64,000 nucleotides of DNA from a virus (IMGVR_UViG_3300008448_011588:1-64000), one strand, 5' to 3'. Positions 24,813-34,457 are shown, counted from the stretch's first letter. Program-made: numbers and translations. Notes: generated from the sequence alone by a model not told the origin.

Positions 24813-26423
24813 TCAATTAATACGGATATTTTGATTCAGAATAGTGTTTTCAGCATCTGCCAGTAATTCATCTATTTCTACGGTGGTTTGACCGTTACCT
24901 GAAGCTACAGGTACTGGTTTCATAATTGCCTTGGGATGTACGTGACCTTTAACGAAAGCGAACATTTTTCTTAATAATTCTATTAATTTTTCCCCCCTGA
25001 TTGTTGAAAAACTCAGTGATTCTATACTTCTTTCATCCCCGATGAATTTATCCTGAGGAATACCGTATAAAGTATTTCTCAAATCAATTTGTTTTCCACT
25101 TGGATGTTTTGTATCGTGGGATAATAGATAAATTTTTTGAGCCCCTAAAACACCGTAAGTCACTTGGCTAGGTTGGAAATCTATTGGGGCGAACGTTTTT
25201 AACTGTATATCCTTTGGAGAGCCAAATACAGGTGTTTCATTTTTATTTTCAGATACTACAAAAAACCCTGTTTTGGTTGGTGCTGATGCTATTTTTATCT
25301 CCGAGTAAAATTTCTTAAAATTGTTACCTTCCGTTCTTTGAACCGCGTCTATAATATTTGTAAATCTATCACCATTTTCTAAAGTTTGTTTAGACGGAGT
25401 TACTACAAATGGAAATACCTTATCTTTTGAGACATTTTGTTGGTTCCTTGTTGCATATCCTGGAACAATTAATAGTCCGTTAAATACCCCTATAATGAAT
25501 GAATTAAAAATGTTTACAACTTCTAAAAAACTTTTATTTGTAATTATTACTTCTTCTAAAGGACCTTGGTAATCAGTACCAATTGTCATATTTTTTATAG
25601 TACTTTGCTTAAAATTTTTGGTAGAAACAGGGTTACTATCACCAACAGGTTTTGGTATAACAGAATATAGACCTATTGAACCACTAAACAAATCAAAATC
25701 ATTTTCTAAATTATCAATATTCCACATAACCATTTTTTGTACATTTTTGGTTTTCTCGATTAAATTGACTTTTGTTTCTTTTGGTTTCTTTACTCTTTTC
25801 TGTTGGAAGTTTGACAATTGTAAAAAGGCCCTTTGGGGGTTTTCAATTGGGAGTTCTCGTATATTAATTTTTTTAACCTTACCTGACCTTAATAGTAATT
25901 CGTCTCGCTTGACGATTAAATCGCATGTGCCTCTACCTAAAAACCCATTATCACCAGGTTCAGGAAAAACACCCTTACTCTCTATCTTCCTATAATTGTT
26001 TGAATTTTTATCCTTAATACTCAAAGATTGTTCTATTCTATCACCAGATGCTAAAAATTTCTTGGCTCCTTGATAATTTTCAAAAGGTGTATTTACCGGA
26101 GAAGAAAACGGACCCTGTATGTAGAATTGGTTTTGAGATTGGAATTTTTTATTTTGATATATAATATGGACATATTCCCCCTTCTCAGGAACTTGATTCA
26201 AATAAAATGGTAATAATGGTAAAAAAATTATTGGGTCTCTACTAGTCCATTTATCTTTTTCTTCATTCCAATTTTCAACTGAAGCTATAAGCGCAGAATA
26301 AATTTTTGTTTCAGGTATTACTCTTAACCTACCTAACATCATAGGGTCTTGGTTATCATAAACAAACCCTGGAAATATTATTTGATGTTCGTTACTACTA
26401 TCTATAGATGATGGATTACTCAT
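24813..26423 (-). CDS. Baseplate hub/spike protein with gp5-like OB-fold
   Basis: 536 residues. The N-terminal segment GFVYDNQDPMMLGRLRVIPE followed by VPEKGEYVHIIYQNK matches the gp5/VgrG OB-fold pattern (G-x-V-x-D-x-x-D-P-x-x-x-G-R-x-R-V, then P-x-x-G-x-x-V). The middle is a long unassigned domain. I see no lysozyme domain of the kind T4 gp5 carries, and no evident beta-helix. The protein probably forms part of the baseplate hub at the tail tip. The start overlaps the stop of the upstream gene as ATGA. Confidence 0.65.
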   Translation of the reverse strand: MSNPSSIDSSNEHQIIFPGFVYDNQDPMMLGRLRVIPETKIYSALIASVENWNEEKDKWTSRDPIIFLPLLPFYLNQVPEKGEYVHIIYQNKKFQSQNQFYIQGPFSSPVNTPFENYQGAKKFLASGDRIEQSLSIKDKNSNNYRKIESKGVFPEPGDNGFLGRGTCDLIVKRDELLLRSGKVKKINIRELPIENPQRAFLQLSNFQQKRVKKPKETKVNLIEKTKNVQKMVMWNIDNLENDFDLFSGSIGLYSVIPKPVGDSNPVSTKNFKQSTIKNMTIGTDYQGPLEEVIITNKSFLEVVNIFNSFIIGVFNGLLIVPGYATRNQQNVSKDKVFPFVVTPSKQTLENGDRFTNIIDAVQRTEGNNFKKFYSEIKIASAPTKTGFFVVSENKNETPVFGSPKDIQLKTFAPIDFQPSQVTYGVLGAQKIYLLSHDTKHPSGKQIDLRNTLYGIPQDKFIGDERSIESLSFSTIRGEKLIELLRKMFAFVKGHVHPKAIMKPVPVASGNGQTTVEIDELLADAENTILNQNIRIN

Positions 26424-26635
26424 TTTGTAACAGTTCTATTTTGATATTCTTTCAAAATTAAATTATAAGAATTTTCCAATTTATCTAAATGTTTGGTTAA
26501 ATTGATAATGTTGTCTTTAGTTCTGTCAAAATCTTCTTTTAAGAAGTCTAACGCATAAATTAAATCCTTATTAGGTAAAGATTTATACTCTTTTATGATT
26601 TGAACTACTTTTTCGGCTCTATGTTTATCTTCCAT
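26420..26635 (-). CDS. Small coiled-coil protein, baseplate operon
   Basis: 71 residues, almost entirely helical with a heptad-like pattern (FDRTKDNIINLTKHLDKLEN). It overlaps the hub gene by ATGA and starts 2 bases after the next upstream gene, so it is translated with them. Possibly an assembly chaperone; not recognised. Confidence 0.6.
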   Translation of the reverse strand: MEDKHRAEKVVQIIKEYKSLPNKDLIYALDFLKEDFDRTKDNIINLTKHLDKLENSYNLILKEYQNRTVTK

Positions 26636-26637
26636 AA

Positions 26638-28539
26638 TTACATTTTTTTCCCAAACGCATTAGATGGTATTGATAGTCCAGCAGGAGTAATTGTTAAAGG
26701 AGGTATAGCTATTTGGACTTTACCATTTTCCGCCTCTTCATTTACTAATGATTTTATGGTACTCAAAACACTTAACACTTCTAAATTAGGACTACCGTCA
26801 GGTAATGGTCCTGTTGGTATACCTAATTTCTGTAAATCTTCTATTGTACCAATAAATGCTCTAGTCGCTGAAAACCCGTCAAGAAATTGAGATGCGAATA
26901 CTAATGGTAATGGTAGCTTTAATCCCCCCACCGCAATCTTTAATAACCAAAGTATTTCGTCAATTACACTTTTACATTCCCGCCAATCCGAAACAAATTG
27001 AGCTATTACAATCAGAAGTTGGACTAATTTTAAAATCATTATAACTTTTTTATTCGCCTGTTCTTTCTGTAAATCTTTAATGACACTTTGAATTAATGCC
27101 AATATATCTCTTTTTATTAATTTGAATAATTCTTGGACAAAGATGGCCCCAATTCTAGAAACTAAGTTTTTAACAAATTCTTTAAAACATAAGAAAAATT
27201 CTACGAATCCTTTTATATCTCCACACAATTCTTGACCAATAGCTTTTAACATCACTAAAATTGGTAAAATTACTTTTGGGCCCAATAATGAAATAATTAA
27301 TCCTTGAGTAATTAATTTAATAAAATTTAAATCGATGGCGGCTTTAATGTTCCCACCAATTTCAATACCAGTCCACTGTGGATTGTTTGCTAAAATATCA
27401 GTTAATTCACTCGCTGCTTTTTCTAATTGAGACCCTTCATATCTATTTAATTCCGATAATGCATTTACAATTTGTTCAGAATTTACAGGTAATTTTTGAG
27501 TGGTACAATCTAAATATTCTACAACCCCAAGTTTAAAATTACTTATTTGTTGTTCAACATTTCTCAATTCAACTTGAGTTAACTCATAAAATGAGTCATC
27601 AATACCATCTAATTCCGCAACTTTCGCAACCCCACTAACGTCAATTTTTTTTCTACTATCAAAACATAAACCTAATATTCTGGCCAAATATCTTTGGAAT
27701 TTTGATGAGTCTTCAACCTCGTTTATACTTACGTTTGCCTGAATTGAAACAGCCCCACTTAAAGAATCCATTATACTGGCCATAATAGATGAAAAATTAA
27801 CAACACTAATTGTTTGGTAGTAATCATTTAAAAATTCACCAACAACGTTTACGTTATTAAGCCTATTAGGTAGGTCTACTTTAAACCAAGGACCATACTG
27901 TCCAAAATTATCATATTCTTCAAAAGTTATATTAAATAATTCTTGTCCTGATACTCCATTATATAATTGACCATTTGCTGAACTATAAGATTGTGTTGGA
28001 TTTTGTACTCTATAGTACAACTCCTTATTCATAGAAAACGGATTCGATTGAATTGAAACATTGTCTTTTTCGTATAATGCTTTACCTACTTTAGAAATAG
28101 GGTCTTTTTTTAGCAACCCTCCTAAATCAACACTGGCAACTTTTACATATACGGTTTGAGCGATATATGTTTGTTGTTGGTCACATCCTGTTGTTTTATT
28201 AATTTCTTCTAATAATATTTCCCTGATTTTTGGTTGAATATTTTTAATAGCTTTAATCATGAGATTTTTAATATATCTCATACTATTACTACCTTTACCT
28301 CCAGTTACATTATTGATATCTAATAATTCCTCAAGTTGATTTTTAACTTCTTTTTGATATCTTTTTACCTGTTCTTTGGCCTTATCAAGTTGTTCAGTAA
28401 TATCTTGTTTGGCCTGCTCCTGAGAGTCACCAGCTTTTTTTACCGCTTCATCGTATTGTTTTTTGAGGTCTTTGTAAGAATTAATTGAACTTATCTTATC
28501 CTTAGCCTTTTTGTAACTTTCTTCTAAATCTAAAGCCAT
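26638..28539 (-). CDS. Large helical structural protein with hydrophobic segments
   Basis: 633 residues. A coiled-coil N-terminus (residues 1-75) is followed by a mixed domain and a long helical region with strongly hydrophobic stretches, for example LITQGLIISLLGPKVILPIL and VIMILKLVQLLIVIAQFV. The C-terminus is Pro-rich (IPPLTITPAGLSIPSNAFG). It could be a baseplate hub or tape-like component, or interact with the host membrane at injection. Position next to the gp5-like gene supports a baseplate role; no family recognised. Confidence 0.55.
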   Translation of the reverse strand: MALDLEESYKKAKDKISSINSYKDLKKQYDEAVKKAGDSQEQAKQDITEQLDKAKEQVKRYQKEVKNQLEELLDINNVTGGKGSNSMRYIKNLMIKAIKNIQPKIREILLEEINKTTGCDQQQTYIAQTVYVKVASVDLGGLLKKDPISKVGKALYEKDNVSIQSNPFSMNKELYYRVQNPTQSYSSANGQLYNGVSGQELFNITFEEYDNFGQYGPWFKVDLPNRLNNVNVVGEFLNDYYQTISVVNFSSIMASIMDSLSGAVSIQANVSINEVEDSSKFQRYLARILGLCFDSRKKIDVSGVAKVAELDGIDDSFYELTQVELRNVEQQISNFKLGVVEYLDCTTQKLPVNSEQIVNALSELNRYEGSQLEKAASELTDILANNPQWTGIEIGGNIKAAIDLNFIKLITQGLIISLLGPKVILPILVMLKAIGQELCGDIKGFVEFFLCFKEFVKNLVSRIGAIFVQELFKLIKRDILALIQSVIKDLQKEQANKKVIMILKLVQLLIVIAQFVSDWRECKSVIDEILWLLKIAVGGLKLPLPLVFASQFLDGFSATRAFIGTIEDLQKLGIPTGPLPDGSPNLEVLSVLSTIKSLVNEEAENGKVQIAIPPLTITPAGLSIPSNAFGKKM

Positions 28540-28547
28540 GCCATTGA

Positions 28548-28919
28548 TTATTTCATTTTATATGACCCGTCATTTTTAGAAATGTCTTTTTCGATTAAAT
28601 TTTGTAAAATGTCATCATCAACATCTAAATCAGAAATAGAAAACGATTCTTGTTTTGAATTTGATTTTTCCCAAATACTGGACTGTAATTTAGAAAGAGT
28701 TAATTTTTTCTCTACACAATCATTGATGATTTTCTGTTGTTCTTTGATGATTGGCCCTAATACGGTCATATCTTCGGTCTCTTTCATCATTGACAACATT
28801 TTATTTTGGATTCGTATCGCGGTATTTCTTTGCTCTACAAGCTCATTATAGATTTCCTGCATCAATGATAACATTGATTCTTTGGTGAGATTAATCTCTT
28901 TTTTTTGTGGTCTAGGCAT
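28548..28919 (-). CDS. Helical hypothetical protein, start of baseplate operon
   Basis: 123 residues, charged helices throughout (LTKESMLSLMQEIYNELVEQ and IIKEQQKIINDCVEKKLTLS). First gene of the baseplate group, with a late-type word 3 bases before its ATG. Not recognised. Confidence 0.6.
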   Translation of the reverse strand: MPRPQKKEINLTKESMLSLMQEIYNELVEQRNTAIRIQNKMLSMMKETEDMTVLGPIIKEQQKIINDCVEKKLTLSKLQSSIWEKSNSKQESFSISDLDVDDDILQNLIEKDISKNDGSYKMK

Positions 28920-28922
28920 AAC

Positions 28923-28930
28923 TATAAATA
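28923..28930 (-). promoter_or_regulatory. Late-type TATTTATA 3 bases before ATG
   Basis: Minus-strand AGTATTTATA ends 3 bases before the ATG at 28919 and separates the sigma-factor operon from the baseplate operon. Confidence 0.55.
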
Positions 28931-29680
28931 CTATTTAATCATTTTTTGAATTAAATCAAAATATATAGTTTTATACTTCTTCATAGAACTTCTAATTTCT
29001 TTTGTACTTAAATTAGTCATTTCTCTCAAAGACAATAAAATTATATTCTTATTGAATTTATTGTTATCGGTACCAATAAAAATATTGTCATAATTCTCAA
29101 ACAGGTCATAAAGAGCTTGACCTAATTTAATTTCATTTTCAGATAACCCATCTTGACTTATAAAGTCATTAATCTCACCTAAAAAATTTTTAATGACCAA
29201 CTCACTATCGAAAACTTCTCTGTCAATACTATAAGAAAAGTCAGTATTGTTTTCTAAATTAGAAGATATATCCTCGTAAGAAATCTTACGATTCATATCT
29301 TTTTGGTCTTTGATGATTTGACCCATCAAATAGTTTTTACATATGGTACCAAAGTAAGAATAAGCCTTCTTTTCTTTAGCAGGCTTAAACTTATCTATTT
29401 TGGTCATCAAAAATGAGTGAGTGTCTATATGGATTTCATAGAAGTCCATATCTTTTCTATATAATTTGTATCTTCGAATAATCGAAGAAATCATTTTGTC
29501 TAAGGGTTTTCGTAAAAACTCATTGTAGATTTTATTTTTTTCATCAAAAGTTTGTGCGTTAAGGTATCTTATAACCGCCTGTTCTTCTCTGACATCAAAA
29601 TAATTTGCTTGTTTTGGTTTTCTACCCTTCTTCTTTAACTCAACATTTGTGTCTCCTGACAAAGTGCTGGTTTCAGTCAT
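28931..29680 (-). CDS. Phage late sigma factor (T4 gp55-like)
   Basis: 249 residues from the ATG at 29680 (a TTG 3 bases earlier is also in frame). It redirects host RNA polymerase to phage promoters. The middle segment FKPAKEKKAYSYFGTICKNY followed by LMGQIIKDQKD resembles sigma region 2, which binds the core enzyme and melts the -10 element, and is typical of phage sigma proteins of the gp55 group. The C-terminus (LREMTNLSTKEIRSSMKKYK) looks like a helix-turn-helix-type segment. The ATG overlaps the stop of the upstream glycosyltransferase as TGATG. It is the natural candidate to read the GATATTTATW words here. Confidence 0.75.
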   Translation of the reverse strand: MTETSTLSGDTNVELKKKGRKPKQANYFDVREEQAVIRYLNAQTFDEKNKIYNEFLRKPLDKMISSIIRRYKLYRKDMDFYEIHIDTHSFLMTKIDKFKPAKEKKAYSYFGTICKNYLMGQIIKDQKDMNRKISYEDISSNLENNTDFSYSIDREVFDSELVIKNFLGEINDFISQDGLSENEIKLGQALYDLFENYDNIFIGTDNNKFNKNIILLSLREMTNLSTKEIRSSMKKYKTIYFDLIQKMIK

Positions 29681-30498
29681 CAAATATTTTCTGGCTCGTA
29701 TTTTATGTCTCTTTCTTTTGTGAAGAAATACTCTTTTTTAGCAGACTCAATCCAAAACTTAACTTCTTGCTCGGTCAACATATTGTCTCCATTTTTGTAA
29801 TTCCAAAAGATTGAGCCAGTACGTAAATTTACGTGTTTGTAACCAATTTTAGGAATTGACATAATCTTTACAGAATTGTAAGTCATTCTTAAAAAGAATT
29901 CGTAACCAAATGTTAATTTGAAGTTTGGTTTCATCATTCCGTAATCTTGGAATACCGACCTCTTCATAACCATTCCTGATATCTGAAAATTTTGATATGT
30001 GTGAAGAGTGTCGTTAGTGAGAATACCCATTTCAGATGAGATATTCAAAGCAAATGTTGCCTCGTTTGTAAATCCGGCAAATACGCCCTTTTCATCCACA
30101 TCAATAACCAATGGTAAGAATGCCTGAACATCAGGGTATACTTCACTGTATTTTTTAACATTTTTGAACCAAATGCTGGAGAATTCATCGTCAATTTCGT
30201 AAAGAGAAATCCATTCGGATTCCGCAACACTTACTCCATAATTCACTTGAAGTGAGTAATTCCCCTCTCCACCCCATGAATATTTCTTAACATTTAAATC
30301 ACCAAAGTCATACGAATTTAAAAATTCAATTAAATTTGTTTCTTCAGTATGAACAATAACTAATTCATGAATACCGACTCTTTGATTAATTAACGAATCA
30401 ATACATTTTTTAAAATAATCATCGAATGAATGAACCGATGAGGTTTTAATCGGAAGAATAACCGATACATTAAAAGTTTCTTTATTTGTGTTTTCCAT
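29680..30498 (-). CDS. Glycosyltransferase family 2-like
   Basis: 272 residues from the ATG at 30498; the longer frame needs a TTG. GT-A fold features: NVSVILPIKTS at the start, a nucleotide-binding strand with LVIVHTEE, and an acidic motif YEIDDEF in place of the usual DxD, followed by a region containing RSVFQDYGMM and FGYEFFLRM. It transfers a sugar from a nucleotide donor; the acceptor is unknown. It lies 1 base after a GT-B gene and overlaps the sigma gene. Confidence 0.7.
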   Translation of the reverse strand: MENTNKETFNVSVILPIKTSSVHSFDDYFKKCIDSLINQRVGIHELVIVHTEETNLIEFLNSYDFGDLNVKKYSWGGEGNYSLQVNYGVSVAESEWISLYEIDDEFSSIWFKNVKKYSEVYPDVQAFLPLVIDVDEKGVFAGFTNEATFALNISSEMGILTNDTLHTYQNFQISGMVMKRSVFQDYGMMKPNFKLTFGYEFFLRMTYNSVKIMSIPKIGYKHVNLRTGSIFWNYKNGDNMLTEQEVKFWIESAKKEYFFTKERDIKYEPENI

Positions 30499-30499
30499 A

Positions 30500-31567
30500 T
30501 TATTCAATTGTTTCTACTTCAGCAAGTTTATTAAGTTGTTCTTCAAAAGATTCGAGACGAGTATTCAAATAACCCTCAAATAATTCTACCGCATTTTTAT
30601 AAAAAGTTTCTTTAGTGGATAAAGACTCTACTGTGGTTTTCATTTCAGAATATAATTCTTCTTTGATATTATCTTCTAACCAATTTTGTAAGAAGTCGGC
30701 GGCAAAATCCGTAATCTGATTTTTGTTATTAACCCAAAATCCGTTGTTCTCATTTATCCAATGAGGAAGCAAGTTAGGTACCAAACCTAAAACAGGAACA
30801 CCTGTCTTCATTGATTCAAGAGGGTACGTGCCAAACCCGCTAGTTTCATCAACCCAAATTGACAGAAAACAATCTTGTAAATTTTTAGCAAAATCCTTTT
30901 CGGTTTGATTTCTCATATCCTTGAAAGAAATCCATCTGTATTGAGGGAATTTCAAATAGAATGATTTGATAATGTTTGCAGTATCCCTTGGTTCGCGAGT
31001 ATGAATCGCAATAATTGGTTTTGGTGGGTATTGTTGTTCTGTAAAACTATCTGAAATAAATGGAGGGAGAATATCAAAAGAAGCGGTTCTCATAATATTT
31101 GAGACATATTCTTTTTGGAATTCAGACGTTGTTATACATTTGAAGAACCCAAATTGTTGCCATGTTTGACCTGGTTGTAATGTTTCCAAAATATGGTCGT
31201 AAGCTTGACACAATACTATTTTACCACAAGGTAAATTAGCAATCTGAGGCATTACAAAACCATACAATTCAGGAAGAACAATAAAGTCTTCAGGTGAAAC
31301 CTCGAGTTGTTGTCCCTCGATAGATTTATGAGGTAACTTCATAAATTCCTCACCCATCCATGACTCAACACCAACGTAATCTGGTTTTTCATGTAACATA
31401 ATTGGATTATATCCCGCTTTGGATAATGACATACCTAAATGGTAAATGTAAGAAATTGAAGCTTTCGCATTACCTTTAGTGTCTTGGACAAGAAGATAAA
31501 TTCGAGACTTTTTGTCCTTCATGTTTATTATAGATGTCTCTAATTTTTTAATTTGTTCTTGGTTCAT
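30500..31567 (-). CDS. GT-B glycosyltransferase (GT4-like)
   Basis: 355 residues. After a short helical leader, two Rossmann-like halves are visible. The C-terminal one has SIWVDETSGFGTYPLESMKT followed by GVPVLGLVP, the E-x(7)-E-like donor-binding segment of GT4-type enzymes. In the N-terminal half, YIYHLGMSLSKAGYNPIMLH fits the first alpha/beta unit. Donor and acceptor are unknown. It is in operon with the GT2-like gene and the sigma factor. Confidence 0.7.
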   Translation of the reverse strand: MNQEQIKKLETSIINMKDKKSRIYLLVQDTKGNAKASISYIYHLGMSLSKAGYNPIMLHEKPDYVGVESWMGEEFMKLPHKSIEGQQLEVSPEDFIVLPELYGFVMPQIANLPCGKIVLCQAYDHILETLQPGQTWQQFGFFKCITTSEFQKEYVSNIMRTASFDILPPFISDSFTEQQYPPKPIIAIHTREPRDTANIIKSFYLKFPQYRWISFKDMRNQTEKDFAKNLQDCFLSIWVDETSGFGTYPLESMKTGVPVLGLVPNLLPHWINENNGFWVNNKNQITDFAADFLQNWLEDNIKEELYSEMKTTVESLSTKETFYKNAVELFEGYLNTRLESFEEQLNKLAEVETIE

Positions 31568-31570
31568 ATA

Positions 31571-31840
31571 TTAATACTTGTTTAATAATTTTTTATTTAA
31601 TAATGTATTGAATGAGATTTTAAATGGGATTGACAATTCGGAGCTTTTTGGGCCTAACGCTTCATCAACACCTTCATTTTCGGTCATTAAAATTTCAATT
31701 AATGTTTTAACCATTTCATATTTAACAACACTTATATGGTTTTCTGAAGAACCTGTTGAATCAACTGAAGGCTCAATATTGATGTATTCATCAATTTGGT
31801 CCAAATCCAAATAATAATATTCGTTAAGAATTTTTAGCAT
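31571..31840 (-). CDS. Small acidic hypothetical protein
   Basis: 89 residues, acidic N-terminal half (YYLDLDQIDEYINIEPSVDS) and a hydrophobic C-terminal helix. It overlaps the HAD-like gene by 7 bases and lies 3 bases before the GT-B gene. No known family. Confidence 0.55.
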   Translation of the reverse strand: MLKILNEYYYLDLDQIDEYINIEPSVDSTGSSENHISVVKYEMVKTLIEILMTENEGVDEALGPKSSELSIPFKISFNTLLNKKLLNKY

Positions 31841-32487
31841 GGAATAATTTCTTTTAATTTTTCTTCGAACTCCTTCATAGTTGTAATAGTATGAATTGAT
31901 TCTATTTTTTTATTATACTCCGTTTCAAATTTTATAACTAATTTATCTGACGGATGTTCTAATAATAACGATGGATTGGATGTAAGTAAAATATCTATTT
32001 CATTCCACATAGAATTAATTGTGTAATTACTATAAAATACCACTTTTTCTAATTGGCAACCAAATTTTGATAGGAAAAATAATGAAGCTGGTTTCGATTT
32101 ACCAATCTCATCTGAAACTACAATAAAGTCATGTTTATCTCGTAAATTAATATACACATCATTCAAATCGTTAAATGTAGTATACTCTGAAGACGCCGCA
32201 TGGCCAAATATTTCCATAACATAATCCTCAAATAGAAATGAATATTCCTCTTCTTTGTTCTGAAAAATGAAGTGGTTTGAAATTTCTAAGCTGCCTACCG
32301 GTAGATTTATTTTATATTCAAATGGAACAATCTCACTTATTTCTTCAGTATTACCCGAAACATCTAATTCATAAGTTTTTTCAAATCGCTCTTCATCAAT
32401 AGTATCGATTAGATTTTTTTGATAAACTTGCGTAATTTTCCCAATAGTGTCCCGCAAGACACCATTTATCTCGATTCCAATTCTCAT
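31834..32487 (-). CDS. HAD-like protein with altered nucleophile motif
   Basis: 217 residues. The first motif reads GIEINGVLRDT where HAD phosphatases have DxDG-[VT]-[LI]. Later VVSDEIGKSKPASLFFLSKF fits the Ser/Lys motifs II-III, and IDILLTSNPSLL fits the acidic motif region. The nucleophile Asp therefore seems replaced by Glu and the second Asp by Asn. Similar degenerate HAD proteins occur in T4-like phages. It may be non-catalytic or have changed chemistry. Start and stop overlap neighbours (ATGA with PhoH). Confidence 0.55.
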   Translation of the reverse strand: MRIGIEINGVLRDTIGKITQVYQKNLIDTIDEERFEKTYELDVSGNTEEISEIVPFEYKINLPVGSLEISNHFIFQNKEEEYSFLFEDYVMEIFGHAASSEYTTFNDLNDVYINLRDKHDFIVVSDEIGKSKPASLFFLSKFGCQLEKVVFYSNYTINSMWNEIDILLTSNPSLLLEHPSDKLVIKFETEYNKKIESIHTITTMKEFEEKLKEIIPC

Positions 32488-33206
32488 GATTCGTATCTTT
32501 TAAGTATTTTACTAATCAGAGGATTTCTTACAATATCTTTATTATCAAATTCGAATACACCAACATCAGGTAACTCTTTGAATTTCTCAATAGCATCCCA
32601 AAGCCCCGACTGTCTTTTATCTTTATATCTGTCAGTTTGTTCTAAATCCCCCGATATGAAAAATTTACTATTAAAACCTATTCTTGTCAATAAAAGTTTC
32701 ATCTGATTTGGAGTTGAATTTTGTGCTTCCTCGAAAATAAGAATAGAATTATCGATGTTCATACCTCTCATATATGCTAGCGCGAATACCTCAATAACAT
32801 CAATTTGTTTTAATTTTTCACGAGCTTCTTTACCAATGATTTTATTCATCAAGTAATAAGATGGGAAAATATAGGGGTCTAACTTTTCTTCCACATTACC
32901 TGGTAATGAACCAAGTTTTTCTTCAGCTTCTACTGCGGGTCTTACAATAATAATCTTCTCATAAGGAGTTTCAGGGTCTGATAATAAATCAAGTGCCGCT
33001 TTCATAGCAATATAACTTTTACCGACACCAGCTGGCCCTGAACATATTGTAATTTGATTTCCTACTAATAAGTCGTAATATTTTTTTTGGTTTTCAGATA
33101 AAAATTTTTCTTTTGATTTCTTTTTTATTATTTCCGTGATTTGGTCTTTCCTACTCACATTTTTTCTTGGCTCATCTTGAACCGGAACGGTTTTTTTTCT
33201 TGTCAT
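32484..33206 (-). CDS. phoH: PhoH-like ATPase
   Basis: 240 residues. Walker A SGPAGVGKSY (57-64 core), the PhoH-specific IIIVRPAVEAEEKLGSLPGN, a Walker B ILIFEEAQN with TPNQMKLLLTRIG, and a sensor-like FISGDLEQTD. PhoH proteins are predicted RNA-associated ATPases or helicases, common in marine and T4-like phages; the phage function is not settled. Overlaps the HAD-like gene by ATGA. Confidence 0.92.
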   Translation of the reverse strand: MTRKKTVPVQDEPRKNVSRKDQITEIIKKKSKEKFLSENQKKYYDLLVGNQITICSGPAGVGKSYIAMKAALDLLSDPETPYEKIIIVRPAVEAEEKLGSLPGNVEEKLDPYIFPSYYLMNKIIGKEAREKLKQIDVIEVFALAYMRGMNIDNSILIFEEAQNSTPNQMKLLLTRIGFNSKFFISGDLEQTDRYKDKRQSGLWDAIEKFKELPDVGVFEFDNKDIVRNPLISKILKRYES

Positions 33207-33211
33207 TTTTT

Positions 33212-33955
33212 TTATAATTTATCGAAAATTTGAGAAAGTGAATTAAATGAGTATATTCTTTCATTATAAGAATAACTTAACTCATTATCTAATACAAATC
33301 TTTTATTAATTTTATTTATATTTTGAGTTGTAAAAGTTCTAATTATTGGTGAGGTATTGACCGCTATTATATTTTCACAATAGTTTGATAAATTACCAAT
33401 ATCAATTAATGACATACCGTAGTCTGTCGTACACTCGTAATTTTTTATTTTTTGGGTGGTGATAAATGTTTTTTCTAATTTAGTCAACAAGTCACACAAA
33501 TAGTAGAATTGATTTCCTTGATAATTAAATTGATTACTCATTGGCTGGGAGTTAATTATTAAATAGTCATATGTTTTATTTGTAGAAATTTCGTAATTTG
33601 AGTTGTCAAATAATAAATCGGTATTACTAAAAAATTTTGGTGATAATTCTAAATTAGATGACATTAAATTGAAAAAATCAACATAAAATAAATCAAGATT
33701 AAAATTATATTCACTTATTTTACGGTAATAAAAACCATCTCTTCCAATCCATGTATTATACGAATCTGACGGTACTAAATGATATGGATGTATCTGTATA
33801 TTTTCACCTATTATATGTTTTTTTAATTCATTTATATATTGCGAATGAACATAATAATTAAATAAAACATCCGAATCTAGGTATTTGTTTAAAAAATGAA
33901 TTGTAAAAACATTATCACCTAAACGACAATCATTGTGTAAATTAATAATTCTCAT
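33212..33955 (-). CDS. Possible GT-B glycosyltransferase-like protein
   Basis: 247 residues. The N-terminal LGDNVFTIHFLNKYLDSDV resembles the G-D-x-(6)-hydrophobic opening of heptosyltransferase-like GT-B enzymes, and SNYCENIIAVNTSPIIRTF fits a donor-site loop. It is rich in Asn, Tyr and Ser. Weak assignment, supported mainly by neighbours in the glycan island. Confidence 0.4.
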   Translation of the reverse strand: MRIINLHNDCRLGDNVFTIHFLNKYLDSDVLFNYYVHSQYINELKKHIIGENIQIHPYHLVPSDSYNTWIGRDGFYYRKISEYNFNLDLFYVDFFNLMSSNLELSPKFFSNTDLLFDNSNYEISTNKTYDYLIINSQPMSNQFNYQGNQFYYLCDLLTKLEKTFITTQKIKNYECTTDYGMSLIDIGNLSNYCENIIAVNTSPIIRTFTTQNINKINKRFVLDNELSYSYNERIYSFNSLSQIFDKL

Positions 33956-33968
33956 TTATAATTGTGAA

Positions 33969-34457
33969 TCAAATTTTTTGTCCAACAACCATGAAAGAAT
34001 TATTTAAATCTATTCCACTTGAATATATATTAATGTATCCCTTTTGTATCATATAATCTTTTATGATTTCAGATGAGAAAATATGTCGATGTTTTTTATT
34101 ATTCCATGGTCTCCAGTACTCTTGTGAATAATCAGGAAGATACAAAAACAAAATTCCATTTGACTCAATCATTTCGTACCAATAATCCATAACCTCAACC
34201 CAATTGTCTACATGTTCCAAACAATGTGAAGAGTATATGTAATTACATTTTTTAGGTAGATTTAAAGCATGGTATTCATCATCAAAATCCAAATCTATTG
34301 GAAATGAACCGGGTAATGACCACTCAATTTTTTTAGGGCCAATATCATATCCAAATCCTTCACAAAACTCTTGGGCGAAGGGAATTGAAAATTTAGACCC
34401 ATTCCCTTTTGATTGAAATTCGGGGTATTTTTTTCCTTTAAACTCTATTAACTTCAT
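33969..34457 (-). CDS. SAM-dependent methyltransferase (class I, type 11-like)
   Basis: 162 residues. IYSSHCLEHVDNWVEVMDYW followed by GILFLYLPDYSQEYWRPWNN is the post-motif III block of methyltransferase-11-type enzymes. The GxG SAM motif at the N-terminus is poorly kept (GFGYDIGPKK). It is 1 base from a second methyltransferase, so the two may act on the same sugar or form a pair. Confidence 0.65.
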   Translation of the reverse strand: MKLIEFKGKKYPEFQSKGNGSKFSIPFAQEFCEGFGYDIGPKKIEWSLPGSFPIDLDFDDEYHALNLPKKCNYIYSSHCLEHVDNWVEVMDYWYEMIESNGILFLYLPDYSQEYWRPWNNKKHRHIFSSEIIKDYMIQKGYINIYSSGIDLNNSFMVVGQKI

